Below, in pieces: positions 1-10,949 of a DNA stretch of 64,000 nt. The notes under the pieces were generated by a model. That model was not told the DNA's origin. It saw only the letters and a program-made list of their open reading frames with translations, and did no database searches. Each line of letters starts with the position of its first letter. Within the stretch, counting starts at the first letter, position 1. A program made the position numbers and the translations under genes. Origin of the DNA: Palaemon carinicauda (taxonomy: Eukaryota; Arthropoda; Malacostraca; Decapoda; Palaemonidae); contig NC_090730.1 in assembly GCF_036898095.1 (NCBI RefSeq), positions 24,051,691-24,115,690 on the forward strand, in the 5' to 3' direction.

Positions 1-1
1 G

Positions 2-1021
2 GCAGCCAGGGCTATTGCCAGAGCAAGAAGGGTTTCCACTCGTAGGGTCTACCAGTCTAAGTGGGAGGTCTTCCGAAGCTGGTGTAGAGCCAATTCGATA
101 TCCTCTACCAATACCTCTGTGACCCAAATAGCTGACTTCCTGCTTCATCTTAGGAATGAGAGATCCCTTTCAGCTCCTACGATTAAGGGATATAGGAGTA
201 TGTTGGCCTCAGTTCTCCGCCATAGAGGTTTGGACCTGTCTTCCAACAAGGACCTTCAAGACATTCTTAAGTCTTTTGAGACGTCTAAAGATCGTCGTCT
301 TTCCACTCCAGGCTGGAATCTAGACGTAGTCTTAAGGTTCCTTATGACATCTAGGTTCGAACCTCTCCAGTCAGCTTCATTCAAGGACCTTACCCTCAAG
401 ACCCTTTTTCTCGTTTGCCTTGCAACAGCTAAGAGAGTCAGTGAGGTTCATGCCTTCAGCAAGAACATTGGTTTCACGACCGAGTCTGCTACATGTTCTT
501 TCCAGCTTGGATTCCTAGCAAAGAACGAACTTCCTTCACGTCCTTGGCCTAGATCGTTCGAGATACCTAGCCTTTCCAACATGGTAGGTAACGAACTTGA
601 GAGAGTTCTTTGCCCTGTCAGAGCTCTCAAATATTATCTCAAGAGGTCTAAACCTCTCCGAGGACAGTCAGAAGCCTTATGGTGTGCCATCAGGAAACCC
701 TCGAGACCCATGTCCAAGAATGGGCTTTCGTATTATATAAGGCTTCTGATCAGAGAAGCACATTCTCACTTAAAGGAGGAAGACCTTGCATTGCTGAAGG
801 TAAGGACCCACGAAGTAAGAGCCGTAGCTACTTCGATGGCCTTTAATAAAAACCGTTCTCTGCAGAGTGTAATGGATGCAACCTATTGGAGGAGCAAGTC
901 AGTGTTTGCATCATTTTATCTGAAAGATGTCCAGTCTCTTTACGAGAACTGCTACACCCTGGGACCATTCGTAGCAGCGAGTGCAGTAGTAGGTGAGGGC
1001 TCAGCCACTACATTCCCTTAA
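2..1021 (+). CDS. tyrosine recombinase of E1, 5' truncated by window edge
   Basis: The frame is open from base 2 to the TAA at 1019-1021, giving 339 codons without an internal stop. It belongs to the tyrosine recombinase family, which integrates the circular DNA intermediate of DIRS elements. Visible catalytic features are the box-I Arg in AKRVSEVHAF, HEVR, and the presumed nucleophile Tyr in FASFYLKDV. The N-terminal SAM-like region reads SAPTIKGYRSMLASVLRHRG. It aligns along its length with the YR of E4 (44677-45870) and is the only type-I copy here whose YR is uninterrupted. The start codon lies outside the window, and the RT of this copy cannot be judged. Confidence 0.88.
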   Translation, partial: AARAIARARRVSTRRVYQSKWEVFRSWCRANSISSTNTSVTQIADFLLHLRNERSLSAPTIKGYRSMLASVLRHRGLDLSSNKDLQDILKSFETSKDRRLSTPGWNLDVVLRFLMTSRFEPLQSASFKDLTLKTLFLVCLATAKRVSEVHAFSKNIGFTTESATCSFQLGFLAKNELPSRPWPRSFEIPSLSNMVGNELERVLCPVRALKYYLKRSKPLRGQSEALWCAIRKPSRPMSKNGLSYYIRLLIREAHSHLKEEDLALLKVRTHEVRAVATSMAFNKNRSLQSVMDATYWRSKSVFASFYLKDVQSLYENCYTLGPFVAASAVVGEGSATTFP

Positions 1022-1751
1022 TCCCATAACCTTTTTAACTTTTCTCTTGAATTCTTTTATTGTTGTTTTTATGGTTGTTACGGTAGGCTAAGAAGCCTTC
1101 CGCATCCTTTTGATTTGGCGGGTGGTCAATTCATTCTTGAGAAGCGCCTAGGTTAAAGGTTGTGTAGAGGTCCTTTAGTAGGGGTTGCAACCCTATATAC
1201 TTTAGCACCTTGGGTTGATTCAGCCTCCAAGAGGAACGCTGCGCTCAGTAAGGAAGACGAACTTAAAAAAGAGGCAGAGTAACGGTTCAATTCGACTTCC
1301 TTACCAGGTACTTATTATTTCATTTGTTATTGGAGATAACTGTTATATGAAATTTGGGGATACTTGGCTATCCTTTAATCTTGTACACTGGTTTTCACCC
1401 ACCCCCCTGGGTGTGAATCAGCTACATGATTATCGGGTAAGTTTAATATTGAAAAATGTTATTTTCATTAGTAAAATAAATTTTTGAATATACTTACCCG
1501 ATAATCATGATTTAATTGACCCTCCCTTCCTCCCCATAGAGAACCAGTGGGACCGAGGAATAATTGAGGAGGTGTCAACAAGAAGTACTTGAGTACCTGG
1601 CCACAGGTGGCGCTGGTTAGTACACCCCCTTCTAGTATTGTGATAGCTGGCGTATCCCTCCTTAGATTTCTGTCGGGCAACGGAGTTGACAGCTACATGA
1701 TTATCGGGTAAGTATATTCAAAAATTTATTTTACTAATGAAAATAACATTT
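1022..1751 (+). repeat. E1 3' UTR, internal complementary region and right ITR
   Basis: The 3' UTR (1022-1415) is followed by an internal complementary region at about 1421-1517. Its first half is the reverse complement of a type-I left end (TTTTCAATATTAAACTTACC, seen at 3600), and its second half is the reverse complement of E1's own right end. The right ITR runs from about 1541 to 1751 and is complementary to the left ITR of E2/E6. This head-to-tail complementarity is the DIRS circle-junction signature. Confidence 0.88.
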
Positions 1752-1950
1752 CAAAGTTTTTTTTTAAAAAGGTTCAGGCAGTTGTAGTTACTGTACTATG
1801 AAATGATTAAAGAATTTTTGTTGAATATTTTACTTATTTACATATGATCTGTGAAGAAAAGTTCATGAAGCTCTAGCTCTTTTTAACATGTGAACATTTA
1901 ACAATTTTTTTTTTCTATTGATTCCTGAAGTGCACTTAATTGCATTACAG

Positions 1951-2066
1951 GTTACTTGGAGCTCTCGTAATCTGACATCATTGGAGAGAACTTCAACAAA
2001 CTCCATATATTTAGTTCAAGGAAAAAATGTTATTTCATTTCCACCAAGTCCTACTGCTAAGAATGC
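1951..2066 (+). CDS. APEH: APEH exon a (first visible internal exon)
   Basis: Acylaminoacyl-peptidase is a cytosolic serine peptidase of family S9 that releases N-acylated amino acids from blocked peptides. This 116-nt exon begins after a TTACAG acceptor in phase 0 and ends before a GTAAGT donor with two bases of a split codon. It encodes VTWSSRNLTSLERTSTNS... leading into a run of propeller strands. The match to APEH rests on the combined product of all ten exons, which aligns collinearly with animal APEH. Upstream exon(s) with the start codon are not in the window. Confidence 0.8.
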
Positions 2067-3137
2067 GTAAGTAACATTATAATTTGAGGATTTAATTTTC
2101 GTTTCTTTTGTGGTATTGGTGAGTTGTGGTACTAGCGTCATCAGCAGTCTCTACCAGTAGTGATGTAATGTCCATCACATATATTTATGGAATTTACATG
2201 TGTGTAAGATTACTATACCTATTGATGAGTCATTGAAATGTGTTCTATATACTGTATGCATATCTTGATGACAACTGGATCAGTCATTGAAGCTTCTTTT
2301 ATTAGGAGTTTGTCTGTAGACCCTCATATTTTCCTGGGTATTTACCAAGGTGATATTCTCTTATTACTGTGGAAGTTTGGGACCCAGGTGTTGATGAAGC
2401 AGCTTTCTTTTCATTTCCATTATTTTGGACTGGTTTCTTAAGTTGTTTTTTTGGTGGGTTAATGTGCTTTGTAGTTTCCAAGGACTTGCATGTAAAAGGC
2501 TAGAAGAAGGAATCCAATATGATACAGTATACTGTAATGACCAAAGAAATATTGTGTCGCCTGCTTTTTTGCCAGTGTATCAATGTGCAAAGCATGGATT
2601 CGGTGTGTGTAAGGGAGACCCTTGAGTTGAGGCACTACTGAATGCGACATAGCACCTTCAATTCTGAAATCGTCTGGCTATTGATGATATGTTATAACCA
2701 AAAACCATCACTACAGCTGGAGATAATGCTACCTGGGCACCACCTTGTACCCAGCCGCTATTTTCTGTTCCGTCTGTATCAAAGTAACATACACTTTTTC
2801 TTTGGTGAAAAGAGAAATCATTGTCTATTTGTCTATTGTTAAGTACCAGGAATGAAAATATGATTAGTTGTCCACTATTTTTTATAATAACGTTAATGTA
2901 GTAAGGGCTAATTTTATGTTTGTTTGCTGTTGATAGTTTGTTTTGATGTTTTTCCTTTGATTCATTTGATGTAATTAGCCTTCACTCCTCGGCTTTTGTG
3001 ATAACATGGAGGTGTTTAGCTTTTTGTGTGTCCCTTTTTCCAGTGTTATAACTTGATAACCCTTTTTAATTTCATAATAATTTTAGGATTCCTAGTTGTA
3101 TAGTGCAGTATTCATCTTGCATAGCCTAGTAAGTTCC
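2067..3137 (+). other. APEH intron sequence, nothing recognised
   Basis: AT-rich intronic sequence between exon a and the left end of E3. Short open frames (for example near 2238-2441) have no recognisable motif, and I see no structured repeat. Confidence 0.6.
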
Positions 3138-3340
3138 TTTTTTAAATATTTAACTTAGCCGGTGAATATATAATAGCTGAGCCTCCGGCGGCTCAACAGA
3201 AAAACACACAAAAACTCGCTAGCGATCGCTATGAAGGTTGCGGGTGTGCCCACTAGCGCCAACTATCGGCCAGATACCGCATATACATGTAAACAGACCC
3301 AATTTTTCTCTGTCGGCCTTAACAACAAGACGTATCAATA
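3138..3340 (+). repeat. E3 left inverted terminal repeat
   Basis: This segment is the reverse complement of 16240-16410 across about 170 bp, including the AGCGATCGCT palindrome and the stretch around CCGCATATACATGTAAACAG. The match pairs this isolated-looking left end with a right end more than 13 kb away and shows that E2 sits inside E3. Confidence 0.85.
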
Positions 3341-3599
3341 CTCGCTGTATAACCTGGAGTTTTCTCAACATATTTGGTGAAGTACTTCCTTTTGGTTTGA
3401 GCTTTCGCAGTGCAGGTGTTTTATCTTCAACTTAAATCTTGAACTCGTTTTTGGATAGATTTAATTTTTGATGACTTTGGATTGTTTTATGGACTTTCTT
3501 TGACTTTTAAATGGCCGACCCTTCCCTTAGTACGGAAGTGTGTTTTAGGCTTTTAGCAATTATCTTATCACGTTATAAATTGTTGTTGTTAACTATATA
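3341..3599 (+). other. E3 5' leader, first part
   Basis: The leader downstream of the left ITR contains ATGGCCGACCCTTCCCTTAG at 3511, a motif shared with E2, E6 and E7 and matching the first codons of the E4 gag (MADPS). The frame stops quickly. The leader is cut by E2 just after ACTATATA and continues at 10366 with TATATCTCAACCGCC, as in the uninterrupted leader of E7. Confidence 0.75.
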
Positions 3600-3775
3600 T
3601 TTTCAATATTAAACTTACCCGATAATCATGTAGCTGTCAACTCCGTTGCCCGACAGAATTCTATGGAGGGATACGCCAGCTATCACAATACTAGAAGGGG
3701 GTGTATTTACCAGCGCCACCTGTGGCCAGGTACTCAAGTACTTCTTGTTGACACCTCCTCAATTATTCCTCTGTC
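3600..3775 (+). repeat. E2 left inverted terminal repeat (type I)
   Basis: It starts TTTTCAATATTAAACTTACC and runs to about the CTCAATTATTCCTC segment. It is the reverse complement of the E2 right ITR at about 10155-10340 and nearly identical to the E6 left ITR at 50870. Confidence 0.88.
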
Positions 3776-4559
3776 GTGCTTCCGGCAAGACGTTCTGGGA
3801 TACGCTTATGTTCTTGGAGTATTTTCACGACTTTGGTGAAGTATGTCTCTTTGATTTCGGCTGTCGCTTTACTGGAAACTTCTATATTAGCTTAGTTAGC
3901 TTTTGGAATTAATTTGATTAATTATGGTGACGTAGAGAGTATGAACTCTCGTTCACCTTTCAATGGCCGACCCTTCCCTTAGACGGAAGTGTTGGTGTCT
4001 AAGAGAGTATAGACTCTCTTTCTTAATTTTGCTTAACAAAAGTTATAGATTTATTTTATATCTCTCCGCCTCTTATAGGCCTCTTCGATTAACTTCCTTT
4101 TATTATAAACTTATTAAAATTAATTTTTATTTGTTTATATTCGACCTTCCTAATAGTAGGCGGTCTTTTCTTGGTACCGAAGTTAATTAACATTGAGCCC
4201 GTCATTTCGGTTTTACCTGTTAACATATTATGCTATTTCCGCCACAGAGTTTGAAAGAATTTCTTTGATAGTCTCGTACTGTTTTCAAAGTTGAACTAAC
4301 GTTTTGTTTTGTCTCTGCAGTTGTTGACGTTCAGAACGTTCAACTTGCGCTCTATCGTTACGATAGAGATAGAATGTTCACGGTTTCACGTTGCAGTAAG
4401 AGTAACCGTGTCTAGCGTTTTGTTCATTCTTTCTTAACTTAATGGTTTTGATCCTAATAAAGGAACTTTTCATTTTGGGAAATATTTCAGTTTTTTCCTT
4501 TAACAATAATATGTTTTTACGATATATATGATTGGGCTCTTCTCTCAGGTTCTAAGTCA

Positions 4560-4592
<33 letters not shown>

Positions 4593-4898
4593 CGGAGGGA
4601 GAAAGAGGATAAACGTTTCATTCAAGCCTGCCAGGCGTACGAGTAACGTGTTTATCGTTTTTGCTCTTCTCCCTAGTCTCTTTAGGGGAAGAAGGTAAAC
4701 GTTTCTAGAGTGATCTAGTGTTTAGTCTCTTTCCAGCCACTGAATTATTTATCTTTCATTAGATTTTTCTGTTACATTGTAATTCTGTTTTCGCAATTAC
4801 TAACTTTTGAGAAAGGATAGAATTGCGTGTTTCAGGTACAAACCACTTAAAATTTCGAGTTCAGTGAAATAAGTGCAAACAGAAAATCAAAGTGATAA
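3776..4898 (+). other. E2 noncoding leader
   Basis: About 1.1 kb lies between the ITR and the first gag-like coding block. It contains a gag-like start, ATGGCCGACCC at 3963, followed by a 75-codon frame with no gag homology, then AT-rich sequence, a (GA)n run at about 4559-4587 and an acceptor-like CTCTGCAG near 4313-4320. The same segment is found in E3, E6 and E7. In E4 the corresponding place codes for the Cys/His-rich gag N-terminus. Whether the segment is an intron, a regulatory leader or a replacement is not resolved. Confidence 0.6.
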
Positions 4899-6252
4899 GT
4901 GATTAGCGCAAAGTTCAGTGTTGTGCGTGAGGGTACTTCTGTGCGCGCCAGTCGTCCTCCCAGTCCGGGACCTCTTGCAAGCTCCCAAGCCCAGGGGAGA
5001 AGCAATGTCGAAGGGCAGAAGGGTTCAGCAGGCCTTGATCGGCGCACAGAAGTATCCTCGGTGGTTGTGGGCGTGTCTTACCGAGACCGTCACTCCCACC
5101 CGCAGACGATTGAGCCCTTATTTTGCTCGTCTGCAGAAGAAATTTAGGGGAGAAAACGCTGGTCTCAGGTCTCAAGACCTCTTAAACGTTAAGTCCAGAC
5201 CTATGCCAGACGTACGAAGTTAGAGTTCAACAACCCGGATGCAGTCCTTGGGTTAGCTCTGACTCTCCTCAGTCATTAGTTGTTATGCACTCCGCCTAAG
5301 AGGAGTAAGGTTCTGCCACAACAGAGCTCGACTGTTAAGGCTTTACCTCAGCCTACTGTAGTTTCTGCCGACCCCAAGTGGACTCTACTACAGTCCATGC
5401 AAGCACAGCTTTCGGACTTGATGCGTGAGTGTCGGGCTGAGAGTGTTGCGCCTCCGCCTCCGCCTACACTCCCTCCGCCTACGCTCGCTCCGCCTGATCG
5501 CAGTACCACCTGCCAGGCGTACGATGTTGTGGACTCTACTACAGTCCATGCAAGCACAGCTTTCGGACTTGTTGCGTGAGTGTCGGGCTGAGAGTGTTGC
5601 GCCTCCGCCTCCGCCTACACTCCCTCCGCCTATGCTCGCTCCGCCTGATCGCAGTACCACCTGCCAGGCGTACGATGTTGAGCCACGTGCTGAGTTTGCT
5701 GTTCCCAGTGGTGTTCAGCCTCCGCCTTCCTTAAGGCAACCTTTACAAGGGGATCAGGAGGATTATACCTCTCTTCCTCCGCCTCCACTTGCTGCTCCAC
5801 CAGTGATGCAACAATCGGTTGAGGTACAACAACCTCTCCCGTCCATGAGTCAGTCTCCTCAGCTCTCGCTGCAGCGAGCTCAACCCTCCACAAGGCAAGC
5901 TCCACAACACCTTAGCCTTGCGCCTCAGGAGCCTCAGCTTGCGAGACATTTACCTTGTTCTGCGCAGCCTCTTCCTCATCGCGCTCCGCTCACACCACAG
6001 GAACTGGAACTTGCCACTCCGCTTCCGCCAACCGCTCAGCAAGCGCAACCCTTGGGTTCAACCACTCATGCTAGGAGTCAGCCTCCTCCACCCATGCGCC
6101 TTCCTTCTGCTTGTCTTTTATTCAGCCTTTGCAGACTGAGCCTCAGGTGTTCCCTCAACAGAGTCTTAAAGAGGAAACCACAACTATTGTTGTTCCAGCT
6201 CGTTCTGACTCTGCTGCTCAGCATACCTTACCTCCATTTTCAAACCATATGA
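4899..6252 (+). pseudogene. E2 gag relict, N-terminal and middle part
   Basis: The block near 4899-5147 encodes VRASRPPSPGPLASSQAQGR and matches gag residues of E4 starting around 40960. A following block (5345-6252) carries a short amphipathic helix (LLQSMQAQLSDLLRECRAE) and long Pro/Gln-rich stretches. Frame changes between blocks prevent a single product. In DIRS elements gag is the nucleocapsid-like protein; here it is unlikely to be functional. The Cys/His N-terminal motif of the E4 gag is absent. Confidence 0.75.
5378..5680 (+). repeat. two-unit tandem duplication inside E2 gag
   Basis: Two units of about 151 bp begin with GTGGACTCTACTACAGTCCA at 5378 and 5529. Each encodes the amphipathic segment LLQSMQAQLSDL and a Pro-rich tail, and each ends with CAGGCGTACGATGTT. 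The unit length is not a multiple of three, so the second copy is read in a different frame from the first. E6 has three such units. Confidence 0.85.
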
Positions 6253-6474
6253 TAATGGAGGTTATTTGTATTACTTATAAAAATATATTTGTATTCCTTG
6301 CAATATTTTTTTAACAAGATCGCAAAATATGGCAAAAATCTGAATCATGAGTTATGAATGTAAGGTAAATATTATGTTGATATTAAAACCCCATGCAAGC
6401 ATGCATAAAGCACTCTAGCACTGGTCATGGAATTTCTGAGAATGTTAAACGCCATGCACACGCTCTGCTTTCCT

Positions 6475-6716
6475 TACAGCAGGCTCTGCTTACAGCAGGC
6501 TCTGCTTACTACATGCTCTGCATACAGCATGCTCTGCATACAGCATGCTCTGCATACAACATGCTCTGCATACAGCATGCTCTGCATTCAGCATGCTCTG
6601 CATACAACATGCTCTGCATTCAGCATGCTCTGCATTCAGCATGCTCTGCATACAACATGCTCTTCATACAGCATGCTCTGCATACAGCATACTCTGCATA
6701 CAACATGCTCTGCATA
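6475..6716 (+). repeat. 16-bp minisatellite in E2
   Basis: About 15 imperfect copies of TGCTCTGCATACAGCA in head-to-tail array. Because 16 is not a multiple of three and no frame of the unit has a stop, all three + frames stay open and read the same 16-residue periodic peptide. It is shared with E6 (53739-53944) but not with E3 or E4. Confidence 0.9.
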
Positions 6717-7315
6717 CCTTACCGCATGCTTCTCCGTCACACATCTTTGGTTGTTGCCAACTCACTAGACTGTCAAGCAGTTTCATAACGTTGCCTTCTA
6801 GTCTGCTGCTTTTGCACCAGTGAACCCTCACTGAGAGAACTTTGCTTTTCTAGGATATGGTCCCTGTAGATGAGAAAGTTCTTTTCTCCCTCCTTCTGAT
6901 ATTCCCTTGAGGACTCTGTCATTTGGAGGGAGCCTTTAGCTGCATAACCTCTTATGGACTTTTATTTAAGCATAACATGCTTCCAGGGAAGGTAATGGTT
7001 CCACTTCAGTCGCTAATCCCGTCTGTTACCACACCTGCTCCCATAGACCTTGAGCTGTGTTGCATGACATGCAGTCCAAGCTTAGTCCTTGTTAGAGGAT
7101 TTTTTGTTTACGGAGTCAATGTGTCACGGGGAAGACGTTCAACAACCAACAGAAGTGACTTGTTGTGACGCAGTGCGGCAACCTCAGCAACCCGATAAGG
7201 AGTTGTCTGTACGACCCAGACAGTCTAGACAGATTCGGGTTGTCACTGTACTTCCTCGCTTGCCCATGATTGACAGTTCACAGACTGTGCAGCAGTATCA
7301 TGATCTTGTGTCCGG
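6717..7315 (+). pseudogene. E2 gag C-terminal part, truncated
   Basis: The frame ending near 7315 encodes VQQPTEVTCCDAVRQPQQP and ...QTVQQYHDLVSGSV, aligning with VQQPSELFCFDAVRQPPQP and GQQFHDVASGSV of the E4 gag (41640-41835). It stops aligning exactly where RT sequence begins, marking the internal deletion junction. Confidence 0.75.
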
Positions 7316-8560
7316 CTCCGTCAGACGACTGGCTTTTAAGAGCTCCCACAAGTCGTCGCTGTCTGGAGATTTTCAAATGGACTATGGATCTGACCAAGGA
7401 ACTGGGCCTCCTGGTCAATTTTGAGGAGTCTCAGCTCGTTCCATCCCAGACCATTGTCTCCTTGGGTATGGATCTTCAGAGTCGAGCTTTTCGGACTTTT
7501 CCGTCGGCCCCAAGGATCTTCCAAGCCCTAGAATGCATCCAGAGCATGCTGAGAAGGAACCGATGCTCAGTCAGGTAGTGGATGAGTCTAACAGGGACAC
7601 TTTCATCGCTAGCCCTGTTCATCGTGTTAGGGAGACTCCACCTCCCCCCCCTTCAGTATCATCTAGCTGCTCACTGGATAAAGGACATGACGCTAGAGAC
7701 GGTCTCAGTTCCTGTTTCCGAAGAGAGGAGGTCTTCTCTCGCGTGGTGTAAGAACAGCTTTCTTCTCAAGGAAGTCTACCTTTGGCTGTTCAGAAACACG
7801 ACCGCCGTCTCCTCTCGGACGCATCAGACACGGGCTGGGGTGCGACTTTGGATGGACAAGAATGCTCGGGAACATGGAATCAGGAGCAAAGGACACTTCA
7901 CATCATTTGCAAGAAGTTGTTGGCGGTTATTCTGGCCTTGATAAACTTCAAGTCCCTCCAGCTTAACAAAGTGGTGGAGGTGGACTCTGACAACACCACA
8001 GCCCTGGCTTACATCTTCAAGCAGGGAGGGACTCTTTCGTGGAAGTTGTTCTAGATCGCAAGGGACCTACTCATCTGGTCTTAAGATCGAAAGCTAACTG
8101 GTAACGAGGTTCATTCAAGGCGGTATGAATGTCATGGCAGATCACCTCAGACGGAAGGGTCAGGTCATCCCCACAGAGTGGACCCTTCTCAAGAATGTTT
8201 GCAACAGACTTTGGGCCCTGTGGGGTCAGCCAACCATAGATCTGTTCACTACCTCGATAACCTAGAGACTCCTGTTGTATTGTTCTCCGATTCCAGACCC
8301 AGCAGCAGTTCACGTGGATGCTTTTCTGCTGGATTGGTTCCATCTCGACCTGTATGCATTCCCGCCGTTCAAGATTGTCAACAGGGTACTTCAGAAGTTC
8401 TCCTCTCACAAAGGGACACGGCTGACGTTGGTTGGCTCCGCTCTGGTCCGCGAGAGAATGGTTCTTAGAGGTACTGCAATGGCTGGTCGACATTCCCAGG
8501 ACTCTTCCTCTAGGAGTGAACCTTCTAAGTCTACCTCACGTAAAGAAGGTACACCCAATC
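7316..8560 (+). pseudogene. E2 RT C-terminus, RNase H and methyltransferase-like relict
   Basis: Homology begins in the RT active-site motif at DDWLLRA, so the RT fingers, most of the palm and the first catalytic Asp are gone. A TAG interrupts at about 7576 where E6 has CAG, and a 1-base loss near 7770 shifts the frame. RNase H follows (LLSDASDTGWGATLDG, VDSDNTTALAYI), but the catalytic Glu region reads CKKLLAV, a Lys where E4 and E6 have Glu (CKELLAV). The methyltransferase-like tail is recognisable as YAFPPFKIVNRVLQK near 8355. It cannot encode a functional polymerase. Confidence 0.85.
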
Positions 8561-8579
8561 CTCCACGCTCTTCGTCTGA

Positions 8580-9646
8580 CTGTCTTCAGTCTTTCGAAAG
8601 ACTCTCAAGAGCTAGGGGCTTTTCGAAGGAGGCAGCCAGAGCGATTGCCAAAGCAAGGAGAACATCCACTCTCAGAATCTATCAGTCTCAAGGGGAAGTC
8701 TTCCGTAGCTGGTACAAGACCAATGCAGTTTCCTCAACCAGTACCACTGTAACCCAGATTGCTGACTTCCTGTTATATCTAAGGAAAGTAAGATCCCTTT
8801 CAGCTCCTACGATCAAGGGTTACAGAAGTATGTTGGCAGCGGTTTTCCGCCACAGAGGCTTGGATCTTTCCACCAACAAAGATCTACAGGACCTCCCTAG
8901 GTCTTTTGAGACCTCAAAGGAACGTCGGTTGTCCACTCCAGGCTGGAATCTAGACGTGGTCCTAAGGTTCCTTATGTCATCAAGATTTGAACCTCTCTAA
9001 TCAGCCTCTTTTTAGGACCTCACATTAAAAACTCTTTTCCTCGTGTACTTGACAACAGCTAAAAGAGTAAGTGAGATCCACGCCTTCAGCAGGATCATTG
9101 TTTTCACATCTGAAATGGCTACATGTTCCTTGCAGCTCGGTTTTTGCTAAACGAACTTCCTTCACGTCCTTGGCCTAAGTCGTTCGAGATCCCAAGCCTG
9201 TCCAACTTTGTGGGGAATGATCTGAAGAGAGTACTTTGCCCAGTTAGAGCTCTTAGGTACTATCTAAAAAGGTCTTAACCTTTACAAGGACAATCAGAAG
9301 CCTTATAGTGTGCTATCAAGAAACCTTCTTTTCCAAGTTCTAAGAACTCAGTTTCTTACTATTCAGGCTTCTGATTAGAGAAACACATTCTCATCTGAAG
9401 GAAGAAGACCTTGCTTTGCTGAAGGTAAGGACACATGAAGTGGGAGCTGTGGCTACTTCAGTGACCTTCAAACAGAACCATTCTCTGCAGAGTGTTATGG
9501 ATGCAACCTATTGGAGAAGCAAGTCAGTGTTCGCATCATTCTATCTCAAAGATGTCCAGTCTCTTTACGAGTACTGCTACACCCTGGGACCATTCGTAGC
9601 AACGAATGCAGTAGTAGGCGAGGGCTCAGCCACTACATTCCCATAA
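8580..9646 (+). pseudogene. E2 tyrosine recombinase, broken
   Basis: The N-terminal half is open to a TAA at 8998-9000 (SAPTIKGYRSMLAAVFRHRG visible). Several stops and small indels follow between 9000 and 9415. The last 76 codons (9416-9646) are open and keep the Tyr region FASFYLKDV, but HEVR has become HEVG, losing the second catalytic Arg. Confidence 0.85.
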
Positions 9647-10365
9647 TCCCATAACCTTTTAACCTTTCTCTTGAATACTTTTTATGGGTTGTACGGTCGG
9701 CTAAGAAGCCTTCCACATCCTTGTTGATTTGGCGGGTGGTCAATTCTTTCTTGAGAAGCGCCGAGGTTAAAGGTTGTGATGAGGTCCTTTAGTATGGGTT
9801 GCAGCCCTGTATACTTTAGCACCTTTGAGTTGATTCAGCCTCCCAAGAGGAACGCTGCGCTCAGTAAGGAAGACGATCTTATTAAAGGCAGAGTAACGGT
9901 TCAAGTCGACTTCCTTACCAGGTACTTATTATTTCATTGTTATTGTGGATAACTGATTATATGAAATACGGGATACTTAGCTATCCTTTAGTCTTGTACA
10001 CTGGTTTTTCACCCACCCCCCTGGGTGTGAATCAGCTACATGATTATCGGGTAAGTTTAATATTGAAAAATGTTATTTTTATTAGTAAAATAAATTTTTG
10101 AATATACTTACCCGATAATCATGATTTAATCGACCCTCCCTTCCTCCCCATAGAGAACCAGTGGACCGAGGAATAATTGAGGAGGTGTCAACAAGAAGTA
10201 CTTGAGTACCTGGCCACAGGTGGCGCTGGTAAATACACCCCCTTCTAGTATTGTGATAGCTGGCGTATCCCTCCATAGAATTCTGTCGGGCAACGGAGTT
10301 GACAGCTACATGATTATCGGGTAAGTATATTCAAAAATTTATTTTACTAATAAAAATAACATTTT
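9647..10365 (+). repeat. E2 3' UTR, internal complementary region and right ITR
   Basis: The 3' UTR is collinear with those of E1 and E6. The internal complementary region at about 10031-10125 is complementary to the joined E2 ends. The right ITR (about 10155-10365) ends ACTAATAAAAATAACATTTT and abuts the resumed E3 leader. Confidence 0.87.
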
Positions 10366-10901
10366 TATATCTCAACCGCCTTTATTAGGCCTCTTCGATT
10401 AGCTTTCCATTTATAATAAACATCAAGATAAATTTTAATGATTTGTTTATAAGCGACCTTTCCTATTCCTCCTCTAATCCGAGAGTAGGCGGTCCTAACT
10501 TGGAAACCGAAGTTAAACAACGTTGAGCCCTTTCAATCGTAAATAACTTTTACAGAGCAAATGATTTAAAACTTATTAAATAAATATTTTTTAGTAAATA
10601 TTTTATGAAAGATTTTCTTTGAATAGTCTTCGTACTGTTTCAAAGATGAACTAACGTTTAGTTTATTTATGCTACGCAGTTTGCGCTCTATCGTTACGAT
10701 AGAGAGAGAGAGAATCACGGTTTCACTTTGCAGAAAGAGTAAATCGATTCTGATGTTTTGTTCATTCTTCTTTCAAACTTAAATGTTTTAAATACTATTT
10801 TAAAGGAACTTGTTAATTGAAAAACCTTTCAGTTTTTTCCTTTGGTCAAATAACCTGTTTATTGACGAAAGGTAAGTGGGCTCTTCTCTTCGGTGCGAAA
10901 T

Positions 10902-10949
<48 letters not shown>

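Larger units (their letters stand above)
1..1751 (+). mobile_element. DIRS-like retrotransposon E1, 3' part
   Basis: This is the 3' portion of a DIRS-like element that starts before the window. It contains the end of the YR gene, a 3' UTR, an internal complementary region and the right inverted terminal repeat, ending in ...AATAACATTT at about 1751. The terminal motif with ATGATTATCGGGTAAG places it in the same terminal-repeat class as E2 and E6 (type I here). It lies in the APEH intron upstream of the first visible exon, in the sense orientation. Confidence 0.9.
3600..10365 (+). mobile_element. DIRS-like retrotransposon E2, complete but defective, nested in E3
   Basis: A 6.8-kb element with both type-I ITRs and an internal complementary region, inserted into the leader of E3 at a short T-run. 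It carries the shared 1-kb leader, a gag relict with a two-unit duplication, a 16-bp minisatellite, a gag-RT fusion made by an internal deletion, degraded RNase H and methyltransferase-like regions, and a broken YR. E6 has the same architecture and the same deletion junction, so this looks like a member of a non-autonomous subfamily rather than a one-off wreck. Confidence 0.9.

Noticed and set aside
6393..6823. Three overlapping frames with a 16-residue periodic peptide (also 53651-54046)
   Set aside because: They arise from a 16-bp minisatellite lacking stops in any frame; recorded as a repeat, not as three genes.
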